27,895 bases of DNA from Clostridia bacterium (GCA_017424085.1 JAFPBP010000294.1:1-27895), one strand, 5' to 3'; positions 14,911 through 22,388 are shown, counted from the first letter of the stretch. Translations and numbers: made by a program. The notes: a model not told the origin generated them from the letters alone.

Positions 14911-16728
14911 ATGAGAACGTGGAATTTTTATACGTCCCGACAGATCAAACCCCAAGGCTGGCTGAGAGATCAGCTGATCCTGCAGGCGAAGGGGTTGTGC
15001 GGGAATCTGGATAAAGTATGGCCCGACGTACGGGACAGCGCGTGGGTCGGAGGCGACCGCGAGGGCTGGGAACGGGTCCCCTATTGGCTGGACGGATTCA
15101 TCCCCCTTGCCTATCTTTTGGAAGATGAGGATATGATCGCCCGCGCCAAGCGATACGTGGATAAAATCCTGGAAAATCAACAGGAAGACGGCTGGATCTG
15201 CCCCTGCGACGAGGAATCCCGCCCCACATACGATACCTGGGCGGTTCAGCTGATCGCAAAGGTTCTGACCGTATGGTACGAATGCTCGGGGGACGAGCGG
15301 GTCCCGGATGCGCTGTATCGGGTTTTGAAGAATTATTATAAGCTTCTCTCCGACGGAACCGTTTCCCTCTTTACCTGGGGAAAGAGCCGCTGGTACGAAA
15401 CCTGCGTTGCCATCCGTTTCGTCTATGAGCGCAACCCCGAAGAATGGCTTCTCGATCTGGTTCGGATCCTGCGGGAGCAGGGCACCGACTTCGATCAATA
15501 TTTGCATATTTTCAAAACGCCCTACGAATATACTCCCACCCAGGAGTCCCATGTGGTCAACATCGCCATGCAATTGAAATCCGAGGCAGTCAGCCACGAT
15601 TTCCTGCAGGAGGACTATCGGGACGTGGCGGAAAATCGCTATCGCATCCTCATGGAGAACAACGGCATGCCCGTGGGAACCTTCACGGGAGACGAGCATC
15701 TGGCGGGGCTGAGCCCCGTACAGGGAACCGAGCTTTGCGGCGTTGTTGAATTGATGTATTCCTTTGAGCATCTTTACGCCTGCACGGGAGATCCCAAGTG
15801 GGCGGAGCGGCTGGAGCTGGTCGCCTTTAACGCCCTGCCCGCCACCATTTCCGACGATATGTGGACTCATCAGTACGATCAGCAGAGCAATCAGATCTGC
15901 TGCTCTGAGTTCCGCGCGAACCCCATCTGGCGCACCAACCGCAGAGATTCGGGCATGTTCGGATTGGAGCCCAACTACGGCTGCTGTACCGCAGATCACG
16001 GACAAGGCTGGCCCAAGCTGGCGATTTCCGCCTTTATGCACCGTGACGGCGAGATCATCAACGCCCTGCCCATCCCCTCGACCCTCGATTGCGATAAGGC
16101 GAAGATCAACCTGTCCACCGAATATCCCTTCCGCTCGATCTTCACCTACGAGATCGAGGCGAAGCAGGATTTCACCCTCCGCATCCGCATCCCCTCCTTT
16201 GCGAAGGATCTGAAGGTGAACGGGGCAAATAAGCGCACCAAGGAGATCGTGCTGAAGCTGAAGGCGGGCGACAAAAAGAGTATTTTTGTTGAATATTCGA
16301 TTCAGCCCCGCTTGGAGAGCCGTCCCCACAATCTCAAAACCGTCCGCTACGGTTCTCTGGTCTTTGCCCTGCCCATCGCCTACGATGCGGTGAAGAAGGA
16401 ATACGTCTCCAACGGCGTGGAGCGAAAATACCCCTACTGCGACTACGAATACCGCCCCACCTCCGATTGGAATTACGGCTATGCCGCCAACACCTTCACG
16501 GCGGAGGAACGGGAGCGGACCGAGATTCCCTTCTCCTCTCAGAATCCTCCCCTGGTGCTGAAGGCGAAGGTCAAGAAGATCGACTGGGGTCACCACCCCC
16601 ACTACACCTCGGTCTGCGCGGTAACGCCCAACTCCCGCAAGGCGCTGAGCGCCGAGGAGACCGTAGAGCTTTATCCCTACGGATGCGCAAAGCTGAGAAT
16701 GACCGAGCTTCCCCTGCTGAAAAAATGA
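14911..16728 (+). CDS. GH127-like beta-L-arabinofuranosidase family protein
   Basis: The 605-residue protein belongs to the DUF1680/GH127 alpha-toroid family. The N-terminal motif DSAWVGGDREGWERVPYWLDG (43-63) is typical. Residues corresponding to the zinc-thiolate site of bifidobacterial HypBA1 (E338, C340, C417, C418) appear as E274-L-C276 and C358-C359, in the same order and with nearly the same spacing (84 here, 79-80 there). In that enzyme one of these cysteines is the nucleophile that releases L-arabinofuranose. An additional CC pair (ICCSEF) lies about 30 residues before C358. A C-terminal beta domain follows. There is no signal peptide, so it acts on imported oligosaccharides. It is transcribed divergently from its presumed regulator. 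Other sugar specificities exist in related families. Confidence 0.82.
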   Translation: MRTWNFYTSRQIKPQGWLRDQLILQAKGLCGNLDKVWPDVRDSAWVGGDREGWERVPYWLDGFIPLAYLLEDEDMIARAKRYVDKILENQQEDGWICPCDEESRPTYDTWAVQLIAKVLTVWYECSGDERVPDALYRVLKNYYKLLSDGTVSLFTWGKSRWYETCVAIRFVYERNPEEWLLDLVRILREQGTDFDQYLHIFKTPYEYTPTQESHVVNIAMQLKSEAVSHDFLQEDYRDVAENRYRILMENNGMPVGTFTGDEHLAGLSPVQGTELCGVVELMYSFEHLYACTGDPKWAERLELVAFNALPATISDDMWTHQYDQQSNQICCSEFRANPIWRTNRRDSGMFGLEPNYGCCTADHGQGWPKLAISAFMHRDGEIINALPIPSTLDCDKAKINLSTEYPFRSIFTYEIEAKQDFTLRIRIPSFAKDLKVNGANKRTKEIVLKLKAGDKKSIFVEYSIQPRLESRPHNLKTVRYGSLVFALPIAYDAVKKEYVSNGVERKYPYCDYEYRPTSDWNYGYAANTFTAEERERTEIPFSSQNPPLVLKAKVKKIDWGHHPHYTSVCAVTPNSRKALSAEETVELYPYGCAKLRMTELPLLKK

Positions 16729-16733
16729 GACCG

Positions 16734-16780
16734 TGCCGTTTCTCTTCCGAAAAGGAGAGGAACGGCATATTCTTTGGTTT
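16734..16780 (+). terminator. Probable terminator of the GH127-like gene
   Basis: TGCCGTT (16734-16740) pairs with AACGGCA (16761-16767), with an additional CTCTT..AGGAG helix inside. The tail TATTCTTTGGTTTT is T-rich but interrupted, so termination may be partial. Confidence 0.65.
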
Positions 16781-16818
16781 TCAACCAACGGGTTTCCGAA
16801 AAAAGAATCGAAACCGTA

Positions 16819-16847
16819 TTTACATTTGTGCCTTTTTGTGATATAAT
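16819..16847 (+). promoter_or_regulatory. Promoter of the metallophosphoesterase gene
   Basis: TTTACA (16819-16824), 17 bp, TATAAT (16842-16847), extended -10 TGA. A TTGTGAT heptamer like the GH127 operator half-sites overlaps the -10 (16836-16842). Confidence 0.8.
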
Positions 16848-16878
16848 AAAGAAAACCCGACGGAAGGAGCCTTCAATC

Positions 16879-17673
16879 ATGTGGAATTCAAGTAAGGTCC
16901 ATGTACATCTGGGGCTGGAAAAGCCCATTCGAATCCTACACCTGACCGATATTCACATCGTTCTTGCCAACGACGACGAAAGCGACGCCCACAAGGCGTT
17001 TGCGGCGTGGCGACAGCCCGTATTCGACGTTTCGGGATCCACCCCCGCTCAGCTGCTGGAGGAAGCGCTGGATTACGGAAAAAGCTTCGATTGCACCGTA
17101 ATCACGGGAGACGTGGTGGATAACGTGTCCCAAGGAAACTTTGACGAGATGCGGCGGATCTTCAAGGATCGGGATTTCATGTTCTGCATCGGGAACCACG
17201 AATACCTGCAGGTGGAGCGGCATCAGGTCCGCACCCACGAATGCATCGCGGCGAAGGAAGAAATGTGGGACGAGCTGCAATCGATCTTCAAGCACGACAT
17301 CGGCTTTGACAGCCGCATTGTGGGCGGAGTAAATCTGATCACGGTGGATAACGCGCTTCTTGCCTGGACGAAGGACATTTACGAAAAATTCCAGGCAGAG
17401 GTGGCGAAGGGGTATCCCATTCTGGTCTTCTCCCACGCCCCCGTGGAATGCTGCACCGAACGGTATCGCGGGCACTTGCAGCGCTACGGATATACGGAGG
17501 AAGAGATCGAGCTGAGCTTCAAGATCACCGAGTATCTGGGCAACGAGCCCATGATCAAGGGCTTCTTTGCGGGGCATTGCCATATGTACAAGGACGCACC
17601 CTTCCACGGAAAGCCCAACTATTGGGCGGGCGCCCTGTTCAATCGGGAATTGACCGAAATTACGATAGACTAA
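16879..17673 (+). CDS. Calcineurin-like metallophosphoesterase
   Basis: The 264-residue protein contains every metal-binding block of the calcineurin-like phosphoesterase fold: D24-x-H26 (LTDIH), GDVVD (77-81), GNHE (105-108), SHAP and GHCHMY near the C-terminus. Such enzymes use a di-metal centre to hydrolyse phosphomonoesters or diesters; the substrate of this one is unknown. No signal peptide or membrane segment is present. The ATG at 16879 is chosen because an AAGGAG RBS (16864-16869) sits at proper distance; the frame stays open further upstream through the promoter, but no suitable start exists there. It is the last gene before a 573-base stretch without protein genes. Confidence 0.87.
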   Translation: MWNSSKVHVHLGLEKPIRILHLTDIHIVLANDDESDAHKAFAAWRQPVFDVSGSTPAQLLEEALDYGKSFDCTVITGDVVDNVSQGNFDEMRRIFKDRDFMFCIGNHEYLQVERHQVRTHECIAAKEEMWDELQSIFKHDIGFDSRIVGGVNLITVDNALLAWTKDIYEKFQAEVAKGYPILVFSHAPVECCTERYRGHLQRYGYTEEEIELSFKITEYLGNEPMIKGFFAGHCHMYKDAPFHGKPNYWAGALFNRELTEITID

Positions 17674-17720
17674 AATAATGGAATACCTGCGGCATGAAAA
17701 GAGGGGCAACTCATGAAAAC

Positions 17721-17755
17721 ACGGCTTTCAAATTGAAGCCGAGAGGCTTCAATTT
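17721..17755. repeat. Hairpin with alternative pairing after the metallophosphoesterase gene
   Basis: AAATTGAAGCC (17730-17740) and GGCTTCAATTT (17745-17755) form a perfect 11-bp stem with a GAGA loop. An overlapping helix CGGCTT (17722-17727) with AAGCCG (17736-17741) excludes it. No T run follows, so it is not an ordinary terminator. Confidence 0.7.
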
Positions 17756-17803
17756 ATAACGCAGCGCGTCAATTCATCCCTTTCGGAGAAAGTTGTATAA
17801 AGC

Positions 17804-17851
17804 AAAAGCACTTACGACAAACGATTTATTCGTTATCATAAGTGCTTTTTT
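17804..17851. terminator. Bidirectional terminator left of the hairpin array
   Basis: AAAAGCACTTA (17804-17814) pairs with TAAGTGCTTTT (17839-17849), with an inner AACGA/TCGTT helix. T6 follows on the plus strand and a TTTTGCTTT tail on the minus strand. It probably ends the metallophosphoesterase transcript. Confidence 0.85.
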
Positions 17852-17855
17852 CAAT

Positions 17856-18203
17856 CAAGGCGAAGCCTTGTATAGCATCAATTCCATAGGAATTGCATAT
17901 CATCAACACGAAGTGTTGTATCTCATCAAGCCGCAGGGAGATGCACGCTAAAGCGTGATGAGATACAAGGAAGGTAAGAACGACTAAAAGTACACCAAGT
18001 GTGCCACTCGATAAATTGGAATTGGCTCAAATGATGCATCGCCTTGCGGCGATATGATGCATTTGCTTCGCAAATATGATGTTGCGCCACTTCGTGCCGC
18101 AATGATGCGATGTTTGCCCCCAAATGTGGCGAAGCCACGCATCATTAGGCGAAGCCGTCATCATTGGTGAAGCCAACATCATTTGCCGCAGGCAAACATC
18201 ATT
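17856..18203. repeat. Array of short variable hairpins with constant ATGATG / CATCAT linkers
   Basis: Clear units are CAAGGC-GAA-GCCTTG (17856-17870), CAATTCC-ATA-GGAATTG (17879-17895), CAACAC-GAA-GTGTTG (17904-17918), CACGCT/AGCGTG (17944-17957), ATCGCC-TTGC-GGCGAT (18038-18053), ATTTGC-TTC-GCAAAT (18061-18075), TTGCGCCAC-TTC-GTGCCGCAA (18082-18102), GTGGC-GAA-GCCAC (18126-18138), GGC-GAA-GCC (18148-18156), TTGGT-GAA-GCCAA (18164-18176) and TTTGCC-GCA-GGCAAA (18182-18196). Stems differ, but loops are mostly GAA or TTC and linkers are constant. CATCA linkers occupy the left part; four ATGATG copies (18031, 18054, 18076, 18102) then four CATCAT copies (18140, 18159, 18177, 18197) occupy the right part. 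No identical repeat unit exists, so it is not CRISPR. Its function is unknown. Confidence 0.85.
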
Positions 18204-18204
18204 C

Positions 18205-18244
18205 AAAAAACGCACCTTTGTCGGTAGACAAAAGTGCGTTTTTT
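18205..18244. terminator. Bidirectional terminator between tRNA-Pro and the hairpin array
   Basis: AAAAAACGCACCTTTGTC (18205-18222) pairs with GACAAAAGTGCGTTTTTT (18227-18244), with loop GGTA and one mismatch-type pair. T runs exist on both strands. It starts three bases after the encoded CCA of tRNA-Pro on the minus strand. Confidence 0.92.
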
Positions 18245-18246
18245 GT

Positions 18247-18322
18247 TGGTCGGAGTGAGGCGACTTGAACGCCCGGCCTCTTGGTCCCGAACCAAGCGCG
18301 CTACCAACTGCGCTACACCCCG
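18247..18322 (-). tRNA. tRNA-Pro (anticodon CGG)
   Basis: Read on the minus strand the 76-base sequence folds as a complete cloverleaf. The acceptor stem is CGGGGTG / CACTCCG, the discriminator A, the D-arm contains AGTTGGTAG, and the anticodon stem CTTGG/CCAAG closes the loop TTCGGGA with anticodon CGG (codon CCG). The T-loop is GTTCAAGTC and a 3' CCA is encoded. No variable-arm or intron oddity is seen. It has its own promoter and a strong terminator, so it is a monocistronic tRNA gene. Confidence 0.97.
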
Positions 18323-18342
18323 ATATTCTTTATAACCTCATT

Positions 18343-18371
18343 ATTATAGCATAGATTCCCGAAAAATGCAA
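18343..18371 (-). promoter_or_regulatory. Promoter of tRNA-Pro
   Basis: On the minus strand: TTGCAT (18371-18366), 17 bp, TATAAT (18348-18343), extended -10 TGC. It lies 21 bases ahead of the mature tRNA 5' end. Confidence 0.88.
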
Positions 18372-18543
18372 GGGGATGAGTCGGAAAAAATTGAAAACTT
18401 TTTCAAAACCCGTCTTCCTCAAGAATTCGACACGCCCTTAAATTGTAATAGGTAGAAAGCAATGCCAAATCTCTTTAAGTGGGATCAAGGAAAACGGAGA
18501 AGGATATCAAAAAACATCGAACCGCATCGGTGCAATTATGGCG

Positions 18544-18594
18544 CAAGAGTGTCAAATGTCGGTTTTTTTTTTTACATCTCAAAAAACACTCTTG
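18544..18594. promoter_or_regulatory. Inverted repeat overlapping the -35 box of the opp promoter (possible operator)
   Basis: CAAGAGTGT (18544-18552) and ACACTCTTG (18586-18594) are perfect inverted copies; an inner ATGT/ACAT pair and T11 (18563-18573) lie between. The right arm covers the first bases of the -35 hexamer, as expected for an operator. The regulator is unknown. Confidence 0.5.
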
Positions 18595-18620
18595 AAGAAG
18601 AGCGGGGTCTATGATATAAT
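18592..18620 (+). promoter_or_regulatory. Promoter of the opp operon
   Basis: TTGAAG (18592-18597), 17 bp, TATAAT (18615-18620), extended -10 TGA. Confidence 0.82.
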
Positions 18621-18656
18621 ATACCATAAGAATATGCACGCAAAATGTTTTGTTGT

Positions 18657-18730
18657 GAAAGCCCTTAGCCGTTTGGGGCTTTCATTACGAAATGTTTTCG
18701 TAGTGTTCTTGTTAAACGCACGATACGTGC
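18657..18730 (+). promoter_or_regulatory. Structured 5' leader of the opp mRNA
   Basis: Three successive hairpins lie between promoter and RBS: GAAAGCCC/GGGCTTTC (18657-18683), TACGAAA/TTTCGTA (18686-18702) and GCACG/CGTGC (18718-18730). The last ends 12 bases before the RBS GGAGG (18743-18747). They match no riboswitch I recognise and there is no T-box consensus. They may stabilise the mRNA or bind a regulator. Confidence 0.5.
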
Positions 18731-18755
18731 AAAAAAATTTATGGAGGTTTTTGCA

Positions 18756-21209
18756 ATGAGCAAAACTGTAAACAAGGTCGTAAGTATTGCGATCATCGCA
18801 GCGATGATGCTCACGGTTCTTCTGTCCACCGGCTGTGTGAAAAAGCCCGCCGGCACCGATGAGTATACTTACAGATCTTACGCCACCGCGCTCGGCTCCA
18901 ACTGGAATCCCCACACTTGGGATACCAACGCCGACAATTCCATGCTTGGCTACGTCTCCTCTCCCTTCGTTGATATGTCCATCCTCGATTCCGAGAAGGG
19001 CATTTATCAGTGGGTCTTTGAAATGGCTACCGCCATCACCGACGTTACCAAGGATCATCAGGATGATCTGACCAAGTACAAGGTAACCCTTCCCGCCGGT
19101 CAGACCACCGCTACCGAAGGCTACGTCTTCGAAATCGCATTGAATCCCAACGCTAAGTGGGAAAACGGCACTGCAATCAATGCGGACAGCTACATGGAAT
19201 CCATGCTTCGTCTTCTGGATCCCGACATGAAGAACTACCGTGCGAACCTGTACCTCTCCGGTGAGTCCGCTCTGGCAGGTGCTTTCAACTACTACTACTC
19301 CAAGGACGAAGGCTTCTACGTTCCTCTGAGCGGCTACAAGACCAATGCCGACGCTATCGCTGCAGGCGTTACCCTGTACCTCGATATGCACGGCTTCTGG
19401 GGTCTGGGCGCTGAAGGCTGCGTTGACGCCAACGGCAAGGCTTGCCCCCAGTACGTTCCTGTTACCGATACCACCAAGTACCGTGACGTTTCCGTGAAGG
19501 AAGGCGAGAGCGGCGACTGGGTCTCCGCTGCAGACCTCTATGCTGCTTACGCTGCATATCTGGAAGTCGGCGCTCAGTACTCCTCCTACATTCTCGTATA
19601 CAAGACCAACGAAAACATGGGCTTCAAGTTCGATGGCGTAGGTCTGTACAAGGTTGACGATTACACCATCCGTTACGTCTGCCAGACCGCTATCGGATAC
19701 AACTACTTCCTCACCGCTTGCACCGACACCTGGCTGGTTTACGTACCCCTGTACGATGAACTGAAGGATTACTCCGGTGCTCTGGTTACCACCAAGTACG
19801 GTACCTCCAAGGAAACCACCATGTCCTACGGTACCTACAAGATGGCATCTCTCCAAGACAAGAAGCAGGTTGTTTTCGTTCAGAACGAAAACTGGTACGG
19901 TTGGACTGAAGAAGACGGCAAGCTCGTCTCCTACACCAACTTCGAAGTTGACGGCCAGAAGCGTCAGCAGTATAAGACCACCAAGATCGTCATCGACGTT
20001 CTTGATGAAGCAGCAGCTAAGGCTGCATTCCTGAAGGGCGAACTCTCCGAGTGGTCTCCCTCCGCAGAAGAGCTCTCCACCTACAACCTCTCCGAGCAGC
20101 TCTACAAGGTTGACGAAACCTACACCATGTCCTTCTTCTTCAACACCGGCATCGATGCTCTGAAGGAAATGGACAAGAGCAAGGGCAACACCAACAGCGT
20201 TGTTCTCTCCAACACCAACTTCCGTAAGGCCTTCTCTCTGGCTATCGACCGTACTGAGTTCGTTACCGCTACTCAGTCCTACAAGCCCGCTTACGCTCTC
20301 CTGAACAGCCTCTACTACTACGACATCTATGATGACGATAAGAACGACGGCGTTTCCGGTCCCGAATCCCAGTACCGTGCCACCGATGCTGCTATGCAGG
20401 CTATCTGCAACCTGTACGGTGTTGAATACGGCGCAGGTAAGGCTTACGAAACCCTCGAGGCTGCTTACAAGTCCATCTCCGGCTACAACCTCACAGAAGC
20501 TAAGGCTCTCATGAAGACCGCTTGCGACGAGCTGGTTGCCGCTAACCTGTACAAGGCAGGCGACGCCATCACCATCAAGATCGGTTGGGCTAAGGGTGCT
20601 CTGACCTCCGATGACAACAAGCAGCTGGAACTGATGAACAAGTACATCAACGCTGCCATCGAAGGCTCCGGCTTCGGCAAGATCACTCTTGAAGCTGTCG
20701 GCAACATTCAGGACCGTTACGGCGACGTTCCCAAGGGCGAATACGCTATTGGTTACGGTGCTTGGGGCGGCGCTGCCTTCTATCCCTTCCGTAACTTCCA
20801 GGTTTACATGGATCCCGATGAGTACACCGTCAACGAAACTGGTTGCTACGATCCCACCAAGGATACCCTCACTCTGAAGGTTGACGGTAAGGACGTTACC
20901 ATGACCTGGCAGGCTTGGTCCAAGTCTATGATCGGTACCGGTCCTTATGCCGGCCTGTCCAACTCTGAGAAGCTGGAAATCACCGCTCAGCTGGAAGAAG
21001 CCTTCCTGAAGACCTACTACCGTATTCCTCTTTGCGCTACCACCATCTGCTCCATGCTGTCCTATCAGTGCTCCTACTACACCGAAGAGTACAACATTAT
21101 GTACGGTTTCGGCGGTCTGCGTCTGATGGACTACACTTACGATGATGCTGACTGGGCTGCATTCGTTGCCGGTCAGATCGGTGAAAACGGCGAACTGGAT
21201 TATCAATAA
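18756..21209 (+). CDS. oppA: Peptide/oligopeptide ABC transporter substrate-binding lipoprotein (SBP_bac_5 type), enlarged
   Basis: The 817-residue lipoprotein has a signal peptide (1-26) ending in LSTGC, with C27 the lipidated residue. The body follows the SBP family 5 pattern used by Opp/Dpp importers: YKVTLPAG and YVFEIALNPNAKWENGTAINADSY near the N-terminus, then FRKAFSLAIDRTEFV and a C-terminal lobe. These proteins capture peptides or other ligands outside the membrane. It is about 270 residues longer than the usual 540-550; the extra sequence is spread over the central part (Tyr/Asp-rich). GGAGG (18743-18747) supports the ATG at 18756 rather than the in-frame ATG at 18741. Ala/Val/Thr codons include more T-ending forms than in neighbouring genes, perhaps reflecting high expression. 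Confidence 0.88.
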   Translation: MSKTVNKVVSIAIIAAMMLTVLLSTGCVKKPAGTDEYTYRSYATALGSNWNPHTWDTNADNSMLGYVSSPFVDMSILDSEKGIYQWVFEMATAITDVTKDHQDDLTKYKVTLPAGQTTATEGYVFEIALNPNAKWENGTAINADSYMESMLRLLDPDMKNYRANLYLSGESALAGAFNYYYSKDEGFYVPLSGYKTNADAIAAGVTLYLDMHGFWGLGAEGCVDANGKACPQYVPVTDTTKYRDVSVKEGESGDWVSAADLYAAYAAYLEVGAQYSSYILVYKTNENMGFKFDGVGLYKVDDYTIRYVCQTAIGYNYFLTACTDTWLVYVPLYDELKDYSGALVTTKYGTSKETTMSYGTYKMASLQDKKQVVFVQNENWYGWTEEDGKLVSYTNFEVDGQKRQQYKTTKIVIDVLDEAAAKAAFLKGELSEWSPSAEELSTYNLSEQLYKVDETYTMSFFFNTGIDALKEMDKSKGNTNSVVLSNTNFRKAFSLAIDRTEFVTATQSYKPAYALLNSLYYYDIYDDDKNDGVSGPESQYRATDAAMQAICNLYGVEYGAGKAYETLEAAYKSISGYNLTEAKALMKTACDELVAANLYKAGDAITIKIGWAKGALTSDDNKQLELMNKYINAAIEGSGFGKITLEAVGNIQDRYGDVPKGEYAIGYGAWGGAAFYPFRNFQVYMDPDEYTVNETGCYDPTKDTLTLKVDGKDVTMTWQAWSKSMIGTGPYAGLSNSEKLEITAQLEEAFLKTYYRIPLCATTICSMLSYQCSYYTEEYNIMYGFGGLRLMDYTYDDADWAAFVAGQIGENGELDYQ

Positions 21210-21234
21210 TTCATTCGTTTAACCACGTTTGTTT

Positions 21235-21267
21235 GACGATGGGGGGAGACAAACTCCCCCCATTGTC
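21235..21267 (+). promoter_or_regulatory. Intercistronic hairpin after the binding-protein gene
   Basis: A 14-bp stem with one G-U pair (21235-21248 with 21254-21267; core ATGGGGGGAG/CTCCCCCCAT) closes the loop ACAAA. No T run follows. Such hairpins protect the 3' end of the binding-protein mRNA so that it is made in excess over the permeases; that role is inferred. The rest of 21210-21421 shows no other signal I can support. Confidence 0.75.
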
Positions 21268-21421
21268 TCCGTTTATCCCTCTCTTCAAGATTCGCATAAG
21301 ATTCGGGCAGTTGCCCAAAACTCAATGAAAAACCGTTGGTATGGGTAGATTTGCCGCATAAAAATTTCGGCGGTTTACCGAATCTGAATTTGATAAGCTG
21401 ACCGAAAAGGAGTGACAGAAA

Positions 21422-22387
21422 ATGGGCAAATTGAAATACGTTCTTAAACGACTGTTTCTGATGGTCTTCACGCTTTTCATCATCACGACGATCTGCTTTA
21501 TGCTCATCAGAATTTTGCCTCAGGAGCTTCCTCAGGAAAAGAATCTGCAGGAAGTAATCAAAGCACGCTGGGAGGCGTTGGGCTATAACAAGCCTCTTTT
21601 GGTGCAATACGGAATTTATTTAAAAAATATCTTTACGCAGCTTGACTTCGGAACATCCTGGAAGATTTCCGTAAACAGGCCCGCCTTTGAGCTTCTGCTC
21701 AACGGCCTTCTCCCCACCGTTTTGGTAAACTTTTATTCTCTCTTGATTTCGATTCCTCTGGGAATCTGCTTCGGCATCATTGCCGCCATTAAGAAGAACA
21801 GATGGCAGGACCACGTGATCAGTACGGGGGTTATGCTCTTCGTATCCATCCCCTCCTACGTTTACGCGTTCCTGGTTCAGTATATATTCTATTTCAAGTT
21901 GGACTGGTTCCCCCAGGTTATGTATTCTCTGGCGGACGCAGACGGCTCTTGGTTCTCCGCAAAAATGTTCTACAGTATGATCCTGCCCATCATGGCTTTG
22001 TCCTTCGGTGAAATTGCGGGATTGTGCCGCTTCACCCGTGCGGAGCTGACCGAGACCCTCACCTCCGACTACATGCTTCTGGCGCGCACCAAGGGTCTGA
22101 CCCGCGCACAGGCAACCACCCGCCACGCGCTGAAAAACGCCATGGTTCCCATTCTCCCCATGATTATTTCCAGCTTCATCGGGATTCTGGGCGGTTCGAT
22201 GATCATCGAAAAGATCTTCTCCATCCCCGGCGTCGGTCAGCTGTTCGTTCAGTCCATCCAGCAGTTGGACTACGACGTATTCATGGCAGACAGTATTTTC
22301 TACACCTTCGTCGGCTTGCTGGCAGGGATCGTAGTAGACATCAGCTACGGATTCATTGATCCGCAGATCAGAATGGGGGAAAAATAA
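21422..22387 (+). CDS. oppB: Peptide ABC transporter permease, OppB/DppB type
   Basis: The 321-residue inner-membrane protein starts with a first helix at about 11-29 (FLMVFTLFIITTICFMLI), then the family's extracytoplasmic loop with ALGYNKPLLVQYGIYLKNI and DFGTS. Helices follow near 97-120, 133-158, 185-205, 240-265 and 290-310. The EAA loop that docks on the ATPase is at about 200-235 (RFTRAELTETLTSDYMLLARTKGLT). It forms half of the translocation pore with OppC. Length and topology are normal for the family, in contrast to its partners. RBS AAAAGGAGTGA precedes the ATG. It lies 212 bases behind the binding-protein gene and one base ahead of oppC. Confidence 0.92.
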   Translation: MGKLKYVLKRLFLMVFTLFIITTICFMLIRILPQELPQEKNLQEVIKARWEALGYNKPLLVQYGIYLKNIFTQLDFGTSWKISVNRPAFELLLNGLLPTVLVNFYSLLISIPLGICFGIIAAIKKNRWQDHVISTGVMLFVSIPSYVYAFLVQYIFYFKLDWFPQVMYSLADADGSWFSAKMFYSMILPIMALSFGEIAGLCRFTRAELTETLTSDYMLLARTKGLTRAQATTRHALKNAMVPILPMIISSFIGILGGSMIIEKIFSIPGVGQLFVQSIQQLDYDVFMADSIFYTFVGLLAGIVVDISYGFIDPQIRMGEK

Positions 22388-22388
22388 C

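Larger units (their letters stand above)
17674..18246. other. Gene-free stretch holding hairpin repeats and two terminators
   Basis: There is no supportable protein gene here. From left to right it contains a perfect 11-bp hairpin (17730-17755), a terminator (17804-17851), the hairpin-linker array (17856-18203) and a second terminator (18205-18244) directly next to the tRNA. The short minus-strand frames in it are made of translated repeats. Confidence 0.85.
18323..18755. other. Intergenic region between tRNA-Pro and the opp operon
   Basis: 433 bases without a protein gene. It contains the tRNA promoter (minus), then an AT-rich stretch (18372-18540) in which I see nothing specific, a 9-bp inverted repeat around a T11 run (18544-18594), the opp promoter (18592-18620) and a leader with three hairpins (18657-18730). 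Confidence 0.8.

Noticed and set aside
14020..16788. A 922-codon minus-strand frame that would fuse the AraC regulator to a long N-terminal region
   Set aside because: Only the last 253 codons are a real protein; a promoter and RBS lie at 14837-14787, and the remainder is antisense to the GH127-like gene.
17679..17716. 12-codon ATG frame after the metallophosphoesterase gene
   Set aside because: No RBS and too short to judge; it lies in a 3' untranslated region.
17856..18203. CRISPR array
   Set aside because: There is no constant repeat with unique spacers: the linker is only six bases and the hairpin stems vary. No cas gene is nearby.
17926..18215. Two short minus-strand frames (70 and 62 codons) in the hairpin array
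   Set aside because: Their residues (HH, CEAN, RRKA patterns) are translated hairpins and linkers; no RBS at the starts.
18621..18755. T-box or known riboswitch in the opp leader
   Set aside because: There is no T-box consensus, no terminator/antiterminator pair and no conserved core of a known riboswitch that I can recognise.
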